Positions 1-11,293 are shown, numbered from the stretch's first letter. The stretch is DNA of 64,000 nt from Curtobacterium flaccumfaciens pv. betae (GCF_026241855.1 NZ_JAPJDC010000001.1:1860001-1924000), one strand, 5' to 3'. Program-made: numbers and translations. The notes: generated by a model from the letters alone, not told the origin.

Positions 1-624
1 CCCCGGCAGCTGGTCGGCGTACGTCTGCGGGACGTCGAGCAGCTGCTCGAGCGTGATCGTCCCCGCGGTCGGCGTGACGCTCGGCGCTGCGGCAACGTCC
101 GGTCGCGCCGTCCCGACGAGCGTCCCGGCGGCGAACGCGACGCCCACCGCCGCTGCCGCGCCGCCCGCGATCCAGGCGCGTGGTCGTTCCGTCCACAACC
201 ACCGCCGCCACCGGGTCAGTCCGGTCGGCTCGGCCTGGAGGCCCGGCTCGTCCCCGCCAGAGCCCCTCGCGTCGTCGACGTGGTCGCCCCCACCGCCGTC
301 GGTCGCCTCCGACCCGTCGGCTCCGGCAGGCACCGCCGCCGCGCCGGCGGGCGAGGACACCGGACCGGGCGCGGGCGCCTGCGCGGTCACGGACGCGTGC
401 CCTGGACCCGATCGCGTCGCGGACGGGACGGACGTGCGGACCGGATCCGGGCCTCCCGGCAGTGGATACCGCGCCGTCGCGTCCGCACGCGCACGGGGTC
501 GCCGTCCGCGTTCCAGGTCCTGCAGGGCGATCCGGGCGCGCGCCGCGTCCGCCGGGCTCGATCCTGCTCCCCAGGCGACGGCCTCGAGCCATGCCCGTTC
601 CGCTGCCACGTCGTCGTGGGCCAT
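1..624 (-). CDS. Hypothetical single-pass membrane protein, cut by left edge
   Basis: Start ATG at 622-624 with GGGAG just upstream; 208 codons stay open to the window edge, so the C-terminus is missing. Residues 1-45 are charged and helix-prone (DAARARIALQDLERG). About 50-140 is a Pro/Ala/Gly/Asp-rich linker. One clear membrane segment lies at about 150-172 (core WIAGGAAAAVGVAFAAGTLV), after a basic WRRWLWTERPR stretch that predicts an inside N-terminus. The part after the membrane (TITLEQLLDVPQTYADQLPG) would be outside. I do not recognise the family and assign no function. It is divergent from the small gene at 718. Confidence 0.6.
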   Translation of the reverse strand, partial: MAHDDVAAERAWLEAVAWGAGSSPADAARARIALQDLERGRRPRARADATARYPLPGGPDPVRTSVPSATRSGPGHASVTAQAPAPGPVSSPAGAAAVPAGADGSEATDGGGGDHVDDARGSGGDEPGLQAEPTGLTRWRRWLWTERPRAWIAGGAAAAVGVAFAAGTLVGTARPDVAAAPSVTPTAGTITLEQLLDVPQTYADQLPG

Positions 625-717
625 GCGCACTCCCGCTCTGCCGGTCGCGTGGACAGGTCCATCGTGGCACCGCGCAGCCGTGCGCGCGCACCCAGAACGA
701 GGGAGTAGGCGTGGTGC

Positions 718-933
718 ATGAGCACCGACCCCATGCCGCAGCACGACGCCGACGCCGAGACCCTCGAGCCGCTGAGCCACGACACGCAGTCCGGCGAGGC
801 CGACTACGTCGCGACCAGCCCCGGCGGCGCCGGCACGGAACGTCACGTGCCGACCGCCGACGAGGAGCAGGGCCGCGGCACCGAGTACGACCCGGTCGAC
901 CAGGGACCGCAGCAGGAGGGCCAGGGCGGCTAG
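718..933 (+). CDS. Small acidic, probably disordered protein (71 aa)
   Basis: ATG preceded by GAGGGAG. The 71 residues are strongly acidic and rich in Asp, Glu, Gln, Gly and Thr, with no hydrophobic core or Cys, so intrinsic disorder is likely. Its stop overlaps the stop of the convergent YidC-like gene by 3 bases. A second short acidic protein of similar composition lies at 46304-46459. Function unknown. Confidence 0.55.
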   Translation: MSTDPMPQHDADAETLEPLSHDTQSGEADYVATSPGGAGTERHVPTADEEQGRGTEYDPVDQGPQQEGQGG

Positions 934-1667
934 CGGACCACCCGTCGCAGCACGGCGCGTTCGCCGTAGGTCCAGGCCGCACTCGTCACGACGTAGAGCG
1001 CGGCGGCGAGTGGTGCGATCGCCGCGAAGACGACCGTGATGAACGGCACGTACCGCCCCACGGCGGCGGTCGCGGCGGCCCCGGGGACCCCCGGTTCCGG
1101 CGCCGGCACCGGGTTCCAGTGGGCGTTCGACCGGCGGCTGAGCTCGACGACGACCGCCAGCACCGCCAGCAGGACCAGCACCACCCAGGCGTGCACCCAC
1201 AGCGGCGACGTGAGCGTGACGACGAGCGAGTGGCCGAGCGGGACCCCGACGAGCGTCGCCTCCAACAGGGCGTTCGCGGTGCCGTCGATCGAGGCGTGCG
1301 TGAACAGCGCGTAGACGAGCGACACCACGGGTGCCTGCGCCAGGACGGGCAGGCAGCCGGCCAGCGGCGAGACCTTCTCGTCGGTGTACAGCTGCTGCAC
1401 CGCTCGCTGCAGCCGCTGGGTGTCGCGGCCGTGGCGCTTCCGGAGCGCCGCGAGCCGGGGCGCGAGGCGCCGGCGGTCCCGTTCGGCCCGCACCTGCAGC
1501 ACGGACAGCGGGACGAGCACCAGGCGGACGGCCAGGGTGAGGAGCACGACGGCGATCGACGCGGCGAACGAGCCGGCGACGGGGGAGAGCGCCGCGGTGA
1601 GGGCGGTGACGAGGTCCGCGCCGCCGTGCAGCAGCGGGCCGACGAGGGGCAGGGTGGACAGGTCCAT
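930..1667 (-). CDS. YidC/Oxa1-family membrane insertase paralogue
   Basis: Predicted to insert or fold membrane proteins in the cytoplasmic membrane. It shows the YidC layout: a first hydrophobic helix (SIAVVLLTLAVRLVLVPLSV), a basic cytoplasmic hairpin (ERDRRRLAPRLAALRKRHG), the motif LYTDEKVSPLAGCLPVLAQAP, then three further membrane segments. At about 245 residues it is shorter than main actinobacterial YidC proteins and lacks a long C-terminal tail, so it is probably an accessory paralogue. I chose the ATG at 1665-1667 (MDLSTLPLVGPLL); a GTG at 1718 is possible. The small membrane protein at 1729-2022 lies just upstream on the same strand, suggesting an operon. Confidence 0.8.
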   Translation of the reverse strand: MDLSTLPLVGPLLHGGADLVTALTAALSPVAGSFAASIAVVLLTLAVRLVLVPLSVLQVRAERDRRRLAPRLAALRKRHGRDTQRLQRAVQQLYTDEKVSPLAGCLPVLAQAPVVSLVYALFTHASIDGTANALLEATLVGVPLGHSLVVTLTSPLWVHAWVVLVLLAVLAVVVELSRRSNAHWNPVPAPEPGVPGAAATAAVGRYVPFITVVFAAIAPLAAALYVVTSAAWTYGERAVLRRVVR

Positions 1668-1728
1668 GACGGTTCCGATCAGTGGTGGGTCAGCGGGGTG
1701 CGCGAGCGGCCCGGCCACCGGTCGGTGG

Positions 1729-2022
1729 TCAGGCCGGGGTCGCGACCCCCGGTGCCCGTGAGCGGACGTGGCCGTCGGCGTCGGGGTGGCTCCACCCGAT
1801 CCGGGTGACCAGGTCGGGCACCGCCGACCGATCCGACACGGATGCCGATCCGACCCCGAGGACGGCCGCGAGCACCGCGACGAGCAGTCGGGCGACGACG
1901 ACGGTCACGGCGACCGCGGTCAGCCCGAGTGCCGCCACGGCCAGCAGGGGCAGCACCCCGGCGGCCGGGTCGCCGAGCACCAGCGCGGCGGTGGCGCGGA
2001 GCAGCAGCAGGACGGCGGTCAT
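1729..2022 (-). CDS. Small membrane protein, DUF6412-like, partner of the YidC-like gene
   Basis: 97 residues with two hydrophobic segments (about 2-20 and 24-60) and a polar tail ending DADGHVRSRAPG. The HPDADGHVRSRAPG tail and the position next to a YidC paralogue match what I recall of DUF6412 proteins; that assignment is from memory and moderate. It probably shares a transcript with the insertase, 61 bases downstream. Function unknown; a role with YidC is inferred from context only. Confidence 0.6.
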   Translation of the reverse strand: MTAVLLLLRATAALVLGDPAAGVLPLLAVAALGLTAVAVTVVVARLLVAVLAAVLGVGSASVSDRSAVPDLVTRIGWSHPDADGHVRSRAPGVATPA

Positions 2023-2088
2023 GGTCCGTTCAGCGTAACGCCCGCGTGCCGTCGAGGACCGGAAGGTGCGGCGGGGGAGGATCACGCC

Positions 2089-2574
2089 ATGACCGCAGGT
2101 TCGCCGAGCACCCCAGCGACCGTCGCGCTCGAGGCGGCCGGGGTCCCGTACACGCCGCACGTGTACGAGCACCACGAGAGCGCCACCAACTTCGGAGAAG
2201 AGGCGGCCGCCGCCCTCGGGCTGCGCGAGGAGCAGGTCTTCAAGACCCTGGTCGTCTCCGTCGACGGCACCCTCGCCGTCGCGATCGTGCCGGTGGCGAA
2301 CCGGCTCGACCTCAAGGCGATCGCCGCCGCGGTCGGGGGCAAGAAGGCGACGCTGGCGGATCCCGCCCTCGCCGAGAAGCGCACGGGCTACGTGGTCGGC
2401 GGGATCAGCCCGGTCGGCCAGAAGACCCGGCTCCGCACCGTGCTCGACGAGTCGGCGCTGTCGTACGCGAGCATCTTCGTGTCCGGCGGACGTCGCGGAT
2501 TCGACGTCGAGGTGGCACCGACGGACCTCGCGCGGATCACCGAGGCGGTCGCCGCACCCATCGCGCGAACCTGA
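2089..2574 (+). CDS. ybaK: Cys-tRNA(Pro) deacylase, YbaK/EbsC family
   Basis: 161 residues, normal for YbaK. Family members hydrolyse Cys-tRNA(Pro) made in error by prolyl-tRNA synthetase. Recognisable segments are YTPHVYEHHE, EEQVFKTLVVSVDG with the conserved FKTL lysine, KKATLADPALAEKRTGYVVGGISP, and SGGRRGFDVEVAP. ATG at 2089 follows GGGGGAGG. It is followed by 96 bases containing the HAIR operator of the next gene, so it is probably transcribed separately from clp. Confidence 0.88.
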   Translation: MTAGSPSTPATVALEAAGVPYTPHVYEHHESATNFGEEAAAALGLREEQVFKTLVVSVDGTLAVAIVPVANRLDLKAIAAAVGGKKATLADPALAEKRTGYVVGGISPVGQKTRLRTVLDESALSYASIFVSGGRRGFDVEVAPTDLARITEAVAAPIART

Positions 2575-2632
2575 GTCGAGCCGCCGCAAGTTTTTTCCGG
2601 CCTCGGGAATGACCCCCGCCCTCCTGCGTTGC

Positions 2633-2653
2633 ATTGAGTCGAAGGCACTCAAG
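2633..2653 (+). promoter_or_regulatory. HAIR element (HspR-type heat-shock operator)
   Basis: ATTGAGT, seven bases, then ACTCAAG. The inner 6-bp arms TTGAGT/ACTCAA are perfect and the spacing equals the published HAIR consensus CTTGAGT-N7-ACTCAAG. It ends 17 bp before the TTG start of the Clp ATPase, a position suited to repression. HspR is the known HAIR-binding repressor of actinobacterial dnaK and clpB operons; hspR itself is not in this window. Confidence 0.85.
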
Positions 2654-2670
2654 TTCCCCAGGAGGTCCCT

Positions 2671-5277
2671 TTGCCAGAGACGTTCGGCCCGACCGGTAGC
2701 AACGACTCGTTCGACGAGTTCCTCGCCCGACTGCTCGCGGCACAGCGCACCGGTGACCAGCAGCGCGTCCGCGCGTTCGGTCGACCGGTCGACATCACCC
2801 GGCTGCTCAGCCGCCGGACCCACGAGCTGCTCCAGCACACCGCCGAGTACGCGGTCGCGCAGGGGCAGCGCGAGATCGACGCACTGCACATCCTGCACGT
2901 GCTCGTCCGCACCGAACCGTTCGACGCCGTCGTGCGTTCCGCCGGGGTCGACCCCCGGCGACTCGCCGAGGAGATCGAGCAGCGCCTGCCGATGGCGCAC
3001 GAGCCACTGGCCGAGCAGACCGGCCGCCCGGCACTGACCGGCACCGCCCAGCGCATCCTCGTCGAGGCGACGCAGGCAGCGCGGGGCTTCGGCAGCACCT
3101 ACACCGACCCCGAGCACGTCTTCTTCGCGCTCGTGATGGACCAGGAGACCGTGACCGGCCAGCTGCTCGCCAGCGCCGGGATCACCCCGCAGGTCATGCA
3201 GGACTACGCCCAGCAGGCCGCGGCAGCAGCACGAGAGGGGCGCCCCATGCCCGGAACACCCGACGCCGTCGACACCGACCAGGCCACCGACAGCGACACC
3301 CCGACGCTCGACCAGTTCGGCACCGACCTCACCCAGCGCGCCCGTGACGGGCACGTCGACCCGGTGATCGGCCGCGCCGACGAGATCGAGCAGACCGTCG
3401 AGATCCTGCTCCGCCGCACCAAGAACAACCCGGTGCTGATCGGTGAGCCCGGCGTCGGCAAGACCGCGATCGTCGATGGCCTCGCCCAGCGCATCGTCGA
3501 CGGTGACGTCCCCGCCCTGTTGCAGGGCAAGCGGGTCGTCGCGCTCGACCTGCCCGGCATGCTCTCCGGCACCCGCTACCGCGGCGACTTCGAGGAGCGC
3601 CTCACCAAGGCGATGGACGAGATCGCGGCGCACGCCGACGAGCTCATCGTCTTCGTCGACGAGCTCCACACCGTCGTCGGCGCAGGTGGCGGCGGCGAGG
3701 GCGGCTCGATGGACGCCGGCAACATCCTCAAGCCCCGACTCGCCCGCGGCGACCTGCACCTGGTCGGCGCGACGACGCTCAACGAGTACCGCCGGATCGA
3801 GAAGGACGCCGCGCTCGAGCGCCGGTTCCAGCCCGTCACGGTGGGGGAGCCGAACGTCGAGGACGCCGTCGCGATCCTGACCGGCCTCGCCCCGCGCTAC
3901 GAGGAGCACCACGGCGTCGCCTACACGCCCGAGGCGCTCCGCGCCGCCGTCGAGCTCTCGCACCGCTACGTGACCGACCGGCACCTGCCGGACAAGGCCA
4001 TCGACCTCATCGACCAGGCCGGTGCACGCCGTCGCCTCGCCCTGTCGGGCGACGTCGACGTCGAGGCGCTGCGTGCCCAGGTCACCGACCTGACGGCCCG
4101 CAAGGACCGCGCGGTCGCCGAGGAGCACTACGAGGAAGCGTCCGACCTGCGCGACGAGATCGTCGGACTGGAGGCCCGGATCACCGCCGCCTCGTCGGCG
4201 GACGCCAGCCGCGCCTCCCGTCAGGAGTCCGCGGACACCTCGATCACGGAGGCCGACATCGCCGCCGTCGTGTCGCGTGCCACCGGGATCCCGGTGACCC
4301 GCCTCGGCTCGGCCGACAAGACGCGGCTCGCCGCGCTCGAGTCCGAGCTGCACGACCGAGTCGTCGGCCAGGACGACGCCGTGCGGGCGATCGCGAAGGC
4401 GGTGCGACGCAGCCGGACCGGCATGGGCGACCCGCGTCGTCCGGTGGGCAGCTTCCTGTTCCTCGGCCCGACGGGCGTCGGCAAGACCGAACTCGCGAAG
4501 GCCCTGGCGTCGTCGCTGTTCGGTGACGAGTCAGCGATGCTCCGCTTCGACATGAGCGAGTTCGGCGAACGCCACACCGTGTCCCGCCTGGTCGGTGCCC
4601 CTCCCGGGTACGTCGGCTACGACGAGGCCGGCCAGCTCACCGAACGTGTCCGCCGCAACCCGTACTCGGTGATCCTGCTCGACGAGGTCGAGAAGGCCCA
4701 CCCGGACGTCTTCAACCTGCTGCTGCAGGTCCTCGACGACGGCCGGCTCACCGACGGGCAGGGGCGGACGGTCGACTTCCGGAACACCGTCGTCATCATG
4801 ACGTCGAACATCGGCTCGGAGTTCCTGGCCTCCCGCTCGGGAGCGCTCGGGTTCTCCCCGGTCGGCGCGACGGACGGCTACGCGGAAGACGACCTGCGGG
4901 CCCGCGTCATGGGCAAGCTGCGCGAGGCGATGCGGCCCGAGTTCATCAACCGCATCGACGAGATCGTGCTGTTCCGCAAGCTCGACCGATCCCAGATCGC
5001 GTCGATCGTGTCGCTGCTGCTGCAGGACACGGCGCTCCGGCTGGTCGCACAGGACATGCTCCTTTCGGTGTCCGACGCGGCGGTCGACTGGCTCGCCGAG
5101 CACGGGTACGAGCCGGAGTACGGCGCCCGCCCGCTCCGTCGGCTCATCCAGCGCGAGGTCGACGACCGCATCGCGACCCTGGTGGTCGAGGGCGGGGTCA
5201 CCGCGGGTGACACCGTGCGGATCGACGTCGAGGGTGACTCCCTGACGGCGAGCGTCGCGGAGCACGCGGCGGTCTAG
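2671..5277 (+). CDS. Heat-shock Clp/Hsp100 ATPase, ClpC-like
   Basis: An 868-residue AAA+ unfoldase. TTG start chosen for the AGGAGG at 2660-2665. Order: double Clp-N repeat (about 25-180), first AAA module with Walker A GEPGVGKT at 258-265, a short middle region with a UVR-like helix at about 477-510, second AAA module with Walker A GPTGVGKT at 599-606, and the C-terminal D2-small domain. The long ClpB coiled coil is absent, and an LGF tripeptide sits at 726-728 where ClpP-binding loops lie, so it looks like a ClpP partner of ClpC type rather than a ClpB disaggregase. The upstream HAIR element predicts heat-shock induction. Whether it replaces or supplements a ClpC elsewhere cannot be seen here. 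Confidence 0.9.
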   Translation: MPETFGPTGSNDSFDEFLARLLAAQRTGDQQRVRAFGRPVDITRLLSRRTHELLQHTAEYAVAQGQREIDALHILHVLVRTEPFDAVVRSAGVDPRRLAEEIEQRLPMAHEPLAEQTGRPALTGTAQRILVEATQAARGFGSTYTDPEHVFFALVMDQETVTGQLLASAGITPQVMQDYAQQAAAAAREGRPMPGTPDAVDTDQATDSDTPTLDQFGTDLTQRARDGHVDPVIGRADEIEQTVEILLRRTKNNPVLIGEPGVGKTAIVDGLAQRIVDGDVPALLQGKRVVALDLPGMLSGTRYRGDFEERLTKAMDEIAAHADELIVFVDELHTVVGAGGGGEGGSMDAGNILKPRLARGDLHLVGATTLNEYRRIEKDAALERRFQPVTVGEPNVEDAVAILTGLAPRYEEHHGVAYTPEALRAAVELSHRYVTDRHLPDKAIDLIDQAGARRRLALSGDVDVEALRAQVTDLTARKDRAVAEEHYEEASDLRDEIVGLEARITAASSADASRASRQESADTSITEADIAAVVSRATGIPVTRLGSADKTRLAALESELHDRVVGQDDAVRAIAKAVRRSRTGMGDPRRPVGSFLFLGPTGVGKTELAKALASSLFGDESAMLRFDMSEFGERHTVSRLVGAPPGYVGYDEAGQLTERVRRNPYSVILLDEVEKAHPDVFNLLLQVLDDGRLTDGQGRTVDFRNTVVIMTSNIGSEFLASRSGALGFSPVGATDGYAEDDLRARVMGKLREAMRPEFINRIDEIVLFRKLDRSQIASIVSLLLQDTALRLVAQDMLLSVSDAAVDWLAEHGYEPEYGARPLRRLIQREVDDRIATLVVEGGVTAGDTVRIDVEGDSLTASVAEHAAV

Positions 5278-5299
5278 TCCGGTCGCACGCACACACGAG

Positions 5300-5326
5300 G
5301 GCCCGGTACCGATTCGGTACCGGGCC
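5300..5326 (+). terminator. Terminator hairpin after the Clp ATPase
   Basis: Perfect 12-bp stem (GGCCCGGTACCG / CGGTACCGGGCC) with a 3-base ATT loop, 22 bp after the stop. It is followed by TTCGG, with no long T run, as is usual for high-GC actinobacterial terminators. Confidence 0.75.
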
Positions 5327-5390
5327 TTCGGCGTGCACGGACCGCCGCGGTGTTCGGGAATGCAATTCCGGACGTTTTCCGGAAAAGGGG

Positions 5391-5418
5391 TTGCGCTCCG
5401 AATTGCGGTGCCGATAGT
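5391..5418 (+). promoter_or_regulatory. Putative promoter in the AT-richer intergenic stretch
   Basis: TTGCGC (5391-5396), 16 bp, GATAGT (5413-5418). Predicted transcription starts near 5425, followed by a 7-bp hairpin GGTCGAA-CA-TTCGACC at 5436-5451. It would serve the tiny ORF at 5493 and perhaps the gene at 5893. Inferred from consensus only. Confidence 0.4.
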
Positions 5419-5492
5419 GTTCACTCGTCGCGAACGGTCGAACATTCGACCCGGACGACTCCGCCAGCTCGAGACCGAAAGGGGGCCGACCC

Positions 5493-5564
5493 ATGATGAT
5501 CACAACGACCACTCCGTTCCGTGGAATCCGTGGACGCGTCGGTACCCCGTTCCGCGTCCGCTGA
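5493..5564 (+). CDS. Possible 23-residue peptide or leader ORF
   Basis: ATG ATG start preceded by an AAAGGGGG ribosome-site-like run, reading MMITTTTPFRGIRGRVGTPF and three further residues before TGA. Basic and Thr/Arg-rich. It lies downstream of a putative promoter and hairpin. It could be a leader peptide or a small stand-alone peptide, or it may be chance; no homologue is recognised. Confidence 0.3.
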   Translation: MMITTTTPFRGIRGRVGTPFRVR

Positions 5565-5892
5565 CCCGGGGCGTCCCACTCTCCTGACACCTGTGCCTCC
5601 GGGCACCGTGCGCTGAGCCGATCAGGCTCGCGCAGCACCGGTTCGTTCGTCTGCTGAACGGCTCGTCGACTCGTCGATGCGTGCCGTCCGATCTGCGCGG
5701 ACGACGCCGGAAGAATGTCGGTGGACAGTGCGACGCTCTCGGTGTCGACGAGCATTCCGCGATCGTTGTCCGAACATTTCCGGACCATCCCGGAGTGCAT
5801 TCTCACGCATTCAATTCCTGCTGCCCGCAACCCGGGCGGATTCGTCCTGCCCGACACCCGGGCAGCTCTGCCGTGCCCTGAAGGGGAACACC
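5565..5892. other. Non-coding stretch with palindromes, lower GC
   Basis: No convincing gene on either strand. It holds an inverted repeat GTCCGAACATTTCCGGAC around 5778-5795, resembling the GGTCGAACATTCGACC palindrome at 5436-5451 (shared CGAACATT centre). A 7-bp stem CTGCCCG-N5-CGGGCAG at 5847-5865 lies shortly before the GTG at 5893. Base composition is visibly less GC-rich than in the neighbours. It may be a long 5' leader of the downstream small gene. Confidence 0.4.
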
Positions 5893-6126
5893 GTGTCCAC
5901 GAAGACCACCACCCGTCCACCCGATACCCGCGCGGTGCGCCGCCGGGTCTCACTCGCCGACCGCATCGCACTCCGAGTCGGGATGTCGCTCATCATCTGG
6001 AGCCGACGCACCCGCAAGGAGCGGCCCGAGGTCGACCTCGCCACGCTGGCCCGCCTCGAGCGCGAACGCCAGCAGCGCGAGGCCGACTGGATCACCCAGG
6101 GCGCCGCCATGCGGATGTGGCGCTGA
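5893..6126 (+). CDS. Small basic helical protein (77 aa), unknown
   Basis: GTG start with AAGGGGAA seven bases upstream. The first 20 residues are Thr/Arg-rich. Then come an amphipathic stretch (RIALRVGMSLIIWSRRTRKE) and a charged helix (LATLARLERERQQREADW) ending MRMWR. It could lie along the membrane surface or form a coiled coil. No family recognised. A nested inverted repeat (6167-6231) follows it. Confidence 0.55.
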   Translation: MSTKTTTRPPDTRAVRRRVSLADRIALRVGMSLIIWSRRTRKERPEVDLATLARLERERQQREADWITQGAAMRMWR

Positions 6127-6166
6127 CCCGCGGTGCTGCGTCGGCGGCGCCACACGCTCGCACGCA

Positions 6167-6231
6167 TGGTGCGAGGTTCCGTACTCCGTGACCGCCCCTC
6201 GGGGTGGCACCACGTCCGGAACCTCGCACCA
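6167..6231. repeat. 15-bp perfect inverted repeat with inner hairpin
   Basis: Arms 6167-6181 (TGGTGCGAGGTTCCG) and 6217-6231 are exact reverse complements, separated by 35 bases that can themselves fold (CCGCCCC/GGGGTGG). It lies between the small gene and apt; either a bidirectional terminator or a dispersed palindrome. Confidence 0.7.
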
Positions 6232-6297
6232 CGCCGGGCCACCCTCGCACCGTGCGGGGCGTCCGGACGCACCCCGGGCCTCCCGTACCGTTGGCGG

Positions 6298-6840
6298 GTG
6301 ACCGAAACCGCAGCTGCACTCGTCGAACGCCTCACCGCCCTCGTGCCGGACTTCCCGAAGCCGGGGGTGCTCTTCCGTGACGTGACGCCGGTGTTCTCCG
6401 ACGCCGTCGCGTTCGGCCGCGTGTGCGAAGCACTCGCGGCACCGTTCGCGGTCGGAGCCGGGTTCGACGCGGTCGCGGGCATCGAGGCCCGGGGCTTCGC
6501 GCTGGCCGGGGGCATCGCCGCCCAGCACCAGGTCGGCGTGCTCACCGTGCGCAAGGCGGGCAAGCTCCCCGGCGAGGTCCTCAGCGAGCAGTACGCGCTC
6601 GAGTACGGCGAGGCCGAACTCGAACTGCGGCCGGGTCAGCTGCCCGCCGGCACCCGGGTGCTCGTCGTCGACGACGTCCTGGCCACCGGGGGGACCGGCG
6701 CCGCCACCATCACGCTGCTCGAACGCGCCGGGTACCAGGCCATCGGCTTCGCCGCCCTGCTCGAGCTCGACGGCCTGAACGGGCGCGAGCGTATCGAGCC
6801 GCGGCTGCCCGTCGCGACGCTCGGCGCCGTCCCGGCCTGA
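6298..6840 (+). CDS. apt: Adenine phosphoribosyltransferase
   Basis: Purine salvage enzyme: adenine + PRPP to AMP + PPi, cytosolic. 180 residues, the usual size. Hallmarks: [13 protein letters not shown] near the N-terminus, [15 protein letters not shown], and the PRPP loop [17 protein letters not shown] at 6298 fits the family start; TACCGT six bases upstream suggests a leaderless transcript. In mycobacteria apt sits between secF and relA; here that slot holds a rhodanese gene and apt stands alone upstream of thrS. Confidence 0.93.
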   Translation: MTETAAALVERLTALVPDFPKPGVLFRDVTPVFSDAVAFGRVCEALAAPFAVGAGFDAVAGIEARGFALAGGIAAQHQVGVLTVRKAGKLPGEVLSEQYALEYGEAELELRPGQLPAGTRVLVVDDVLATGGTGAATITLLERAGYQAIGFAALLELDGLNGRERIEPRLPVATLGAVPA

Positions 6841-6964
6841 GCGCGGGCAACCGTCCGGTCGGGGCGCCCATTCGCTCTCTCCACAGGCGCATCCCCGGCG
6901 TCCGCACGCGAGCACGTCTCGCACTAGTCTTGACGCACCATTTCGATCGAGGAGTCCCATCATC

Positions 6965-8985
<2,021 letters not shown>

Positions 8986-8986
<1 letters not shown>

Positions 8987-9639
8987 TGGCACCGTCGGGA
9001 GGCCCGGAGCAGGCCGCGGGGACCGGTCACGTCGACGACGTGGCCGGTCCGACCGCGGCCGCGGACACCGAGGGCGCGGACACCGATCCGCTGGTGATCC
9101 GCGACGCGGCCACCGGCGCAGCCGTCCCGGACGCGTTCCAGCGGCTCTGGAACCCGCACCGGATGGCCTACATCGACGCCGGCCGCGAAGGCCGGGGTCG
9201 CGGGCACGACGACGACTGCCCGTTCTGCGAAGCCCCGCGGATGTCCGACGAGGACGCCCTGATCGTGGCCCGGGGCGAGCACGCCTACGTGCTGCTCAAC
9301 CTGTTCCCGTACAACAACGGGCACCTGCTCGTCTGCCCGTACCGTCACGTCCCGCTCTACGACGAGGCCACGCCGGACGAGCTGCGCGAGATCGGCGAGC
9401 TGACCCAGACCGCCATGCGGGTGCTGCGCGAGGTGTCGCACTGCGACGGCTTCAACATCGGCATGAACCAGGGCGAGGTCGCCGGTGCCGGCGTGGCCGC
9501 ACACCTGCACCAGCACATCGTCCCGCGGTGGCAGTCGGACGCGAACTTCTTCCCGATCATCGCCCGGACCAAGTCCATGTCGCAGTTGCTCGGCGAGACC
9601 CGTCGACTCGTCGCCGACGGGTGGCCCCGGGCGCACTAG
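8986..9639 (+). CDS. HIT-family nucleotide hydrolase/phosphorylase
   Basis: 217 residues with the histidine triad [10 protein letters not shown] and an upstream CPFC pair that probably binds zinc. The thrS-HIT pairing is conserved in actinobacteria, and the mycobacterial counterpart acts as a diadenosine-tetraphosphate phosphorylase; that activity is inferred. The first ~45 residues are a low-complexity, acidic extension. Downstream, pdxS follows after 13 bases, whereas in mycobacteria phosphatidylinositol-mannoside genes come first. Confidence 0.88.
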
Positions 9640-9652
9640 ACTGGTCGGCATC

Positions 9653-10573
9653 ATGAGCGACAGCACCAGCACCTCCGGCACCCCTGGCACCTCGATCACC
9701 GGCTCCGACCGCGTCAAGCGCGGACTCGCCGAGATGCTCAAGGGCGGCGTGATCATGGACGTCGTCGACGCCGAGCAGGCCCGCATCGCGGAAGAAGCCG
9801 GTGCGACCGCCGTCATGGCCCTCGAGCGCGTCCCCGCCGACATCCGTGCGCAGGGCGGCGTCGCCCGCATGTCCGACCCCTCGATGATCGAGGAGATCAT
9901 CGCCGCGGTGTCGATCCCCGTCATGGCGAAGGCCCGCATCGGCCACTTCGTCGAGGCGCAGGTGCTGCAGGAGCTCGGTGTCGACTACATCGACGAGTCC
10001 GAGGTGCTGTCGCCGGCCGACTACGTGAACCACATCGACAAGTGGAAGTTCACCACCCCCTTCGTCTGCGGTGCCACCAACCTGGGCGAGGCGCTCCGTC
10101 GCATCACCGAGGGTGCGGCCATGATCCGTTCCAAGGGCGAGGCCGGCACGGGCGACGTGTCCGAGGCCACCAAGCACATCCGCACCATCACCAAGGAGAT
10201 CGCGGCGCTCCGCAACCTGCGTGACGACGAGCTCTACGTCGCCGCCAAGGAGCTCCAGGCGCCGATCGACGTCGTGCAGGAAGTCGCCCGCACCGGCAAG
10301 CTCCCCGTCGTCCTGTTCACCGCCGGTGGTGTCGCCACCCCGGCCGACGCCGCGATGATGATGCAGCTCGGCGCCGACGGTGTCTTCGTCGGGTCCGGCA
10401 TCTTCAAGTCCGGCGACCCGGCGGCCCGTGCCGCCGCGATCGTCAAGGCGACGACCTTCCACGACGACCCCCGGGTCATCGCCGAGGTCTCCCGTGGTCT
10501 GGGCGAGGCGATGGTCGGCATCAACGTCGCCGACGTCCCCGCACCGCACCGCCTCGCCGAGCGTGGCTGGTAG
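9653..10573 (+). CDS. pdxS: Pyridoxal 5'-phosphate synthase, synthase subunit
   Basis: Makes PLP from ribose 5-phosphate, glyceraldehyde 3-phosphate and ammonia supplied by PdxT. 306 residues; (beta/alpha)8 barrel with [17 protein letters not shown], the catalytic lysine in VMAKARIGH (Lys93), [12 protein letters not shown] phosphate loop and [20 protein letters not shown] box about 10 bases upstream of ATG suggests a near-leaderless transcript. Overlaps pdxT by 11 bases. Confidence 0.96.
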   Translation: MSDSTSTSGTPGTSITGSDRVKRGLAEMLKGGVIMDVVDAEQARIAEEAGATAVMALERVPADIRAQGGVARMSDPSMIEEIIAAVSIPVMAKARIGHFVEAQVLQELGVDYIDESEVLSPADYVNHIDKWKFTTPFVCGATNLGEALRRITEGAAMIRSKGEAGTGDVSEATKHIRTITKEIAALRNLRDDELYVAAKELQAPIDVVQEVARTGKLPVVLFTAGGVATPADAAMMMQLGADGVFVGSGIFKSGDPAARAAAIVKATTFHDDPRVIAEVSRGLGEAMVGINVADVPAPHRLAERGW

Positions 10574-11174
10574 CCCGACGAGCGGCGCTCGGCCCCGCAT
10601 CGGGGTCCTGGCGCTGCAGGGCGACTTCCGCGAGCACATCGCCTCGCTGACCGAGCTCGGCGCCGACGTGGTGCCGCTGCGTCGCCCGGAGGAGATCGAG
10701 ACCCTCGACGGTGTCGTGATCCCCGGGGGTGAGTCCAGCGTGATGGACAAGCTGTCCCGCGCGTTCGGCGTCGCCGAGCCCCTCGCCGACGCGATCCGCG
10801 GTGGCCTGCCCACCTACGGCACCTGCGCGGGCATGATCATGCTCTCGTCGCGGATCACCGACGGCATCAACGGGCAGCAGACCCTCGACGTGCTCGACAC
10901 CACCGTGCGCCGCAACGCGTTCGGAGCGCAGAACGACTCGTTCGAGATCGACATCCCGATGCCCGACCTCGGAGAGGCCCCGGTGCACGCGGTGTTCATC
11001 CGGGCCCCCGTCGTGGAGCAGCGCGGCGACGACGTCCACGTCCTCGGTGCGCTGCCGGACGGGCAGGTCGTGGCGGTGCAGCAGGGCAACGTCATCGCCA
11101 GCGCGTTCCACCCCGAGGTCGCCGGCGAGGACCGCTTCCACCGCCGGTTCCTCGACCTGGTGCGCAGCGCCTGA
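10563..11174 (+). CDS. pdxT: Pyridoxal 5'-phosphate synthase, glutaminase subunit
   Basis: Releases ammonia from glutamine for PdxS. 203 residues, class I glutamine amidotransferase fold: [20 protein letters not shown], nucleophile Cys88 in YGTCAGM, and the His/Glu pair in FHPEV. GTG at 10563 lies inside the end of pdxS, giving an 11-base overlap that ties expression of the two subunits. The 119-bp gap to yebC carries a GGAGGC half-palindrome and a TAAACT -10 box. Confidence 0.95.
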   Translation: MAGSPTSGARPRIGVLALQGDFREHIASLTELGADVVPLRRPEEIETLDGVVIPGGESSVMDKLSRAFGVAEPLADAIRGGLPTYGTCAGMIMLSSRITDGINGQQTLDVLDTTVRRNAFGAQNDSFEIDIPMPDLGEAPVHAVFIRAPVVEQRGDDVHVLGALPDGQVVAVQQGNVIASAFHPEVAGEDRFHRRFLDLVRSA

Positions 11175-11293
11175 GGCGTGACCGCCCACCTGCCGCACCG
11201 ACGGGACGGAAGCCGCGCCGCGCCTCCAGGCCGGTGTTCGGCCCACAGGGCCGCTAAACTGAGCGGGACTTTCCGCAAGACGCAAGGAGAACC

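Noticed and set aside
1729..4353. 874-codon open frame antisense to clp
   Set aside because: It is the reverse-strand shadow of a strong AAA+ gene; its composition (Val/Gly/Asp/Arg-rich, no motifs) is typical of antisense frames in high-GC DNA. Only its last 97 codons (1729-2022) match a plausible separate gene.
5436..5451. LexA/SOS box
   Set aside because: GGTCGAACATTCGACC resembles the actinobacterial TCGAAC-N4-GTTCGA box, but the two halves are too close (CGAA-CA-TTCG) and the GT of the right half is missing.
9024..9048. Palindrome GGTCACGTCGACGACGTGGCC in the HIT gene start as another GGTCAC element
   Set aside because: It lacks the inner stem and the GGAGGC palindrome and lies inside coding sequence; one short palindrome is within chance.
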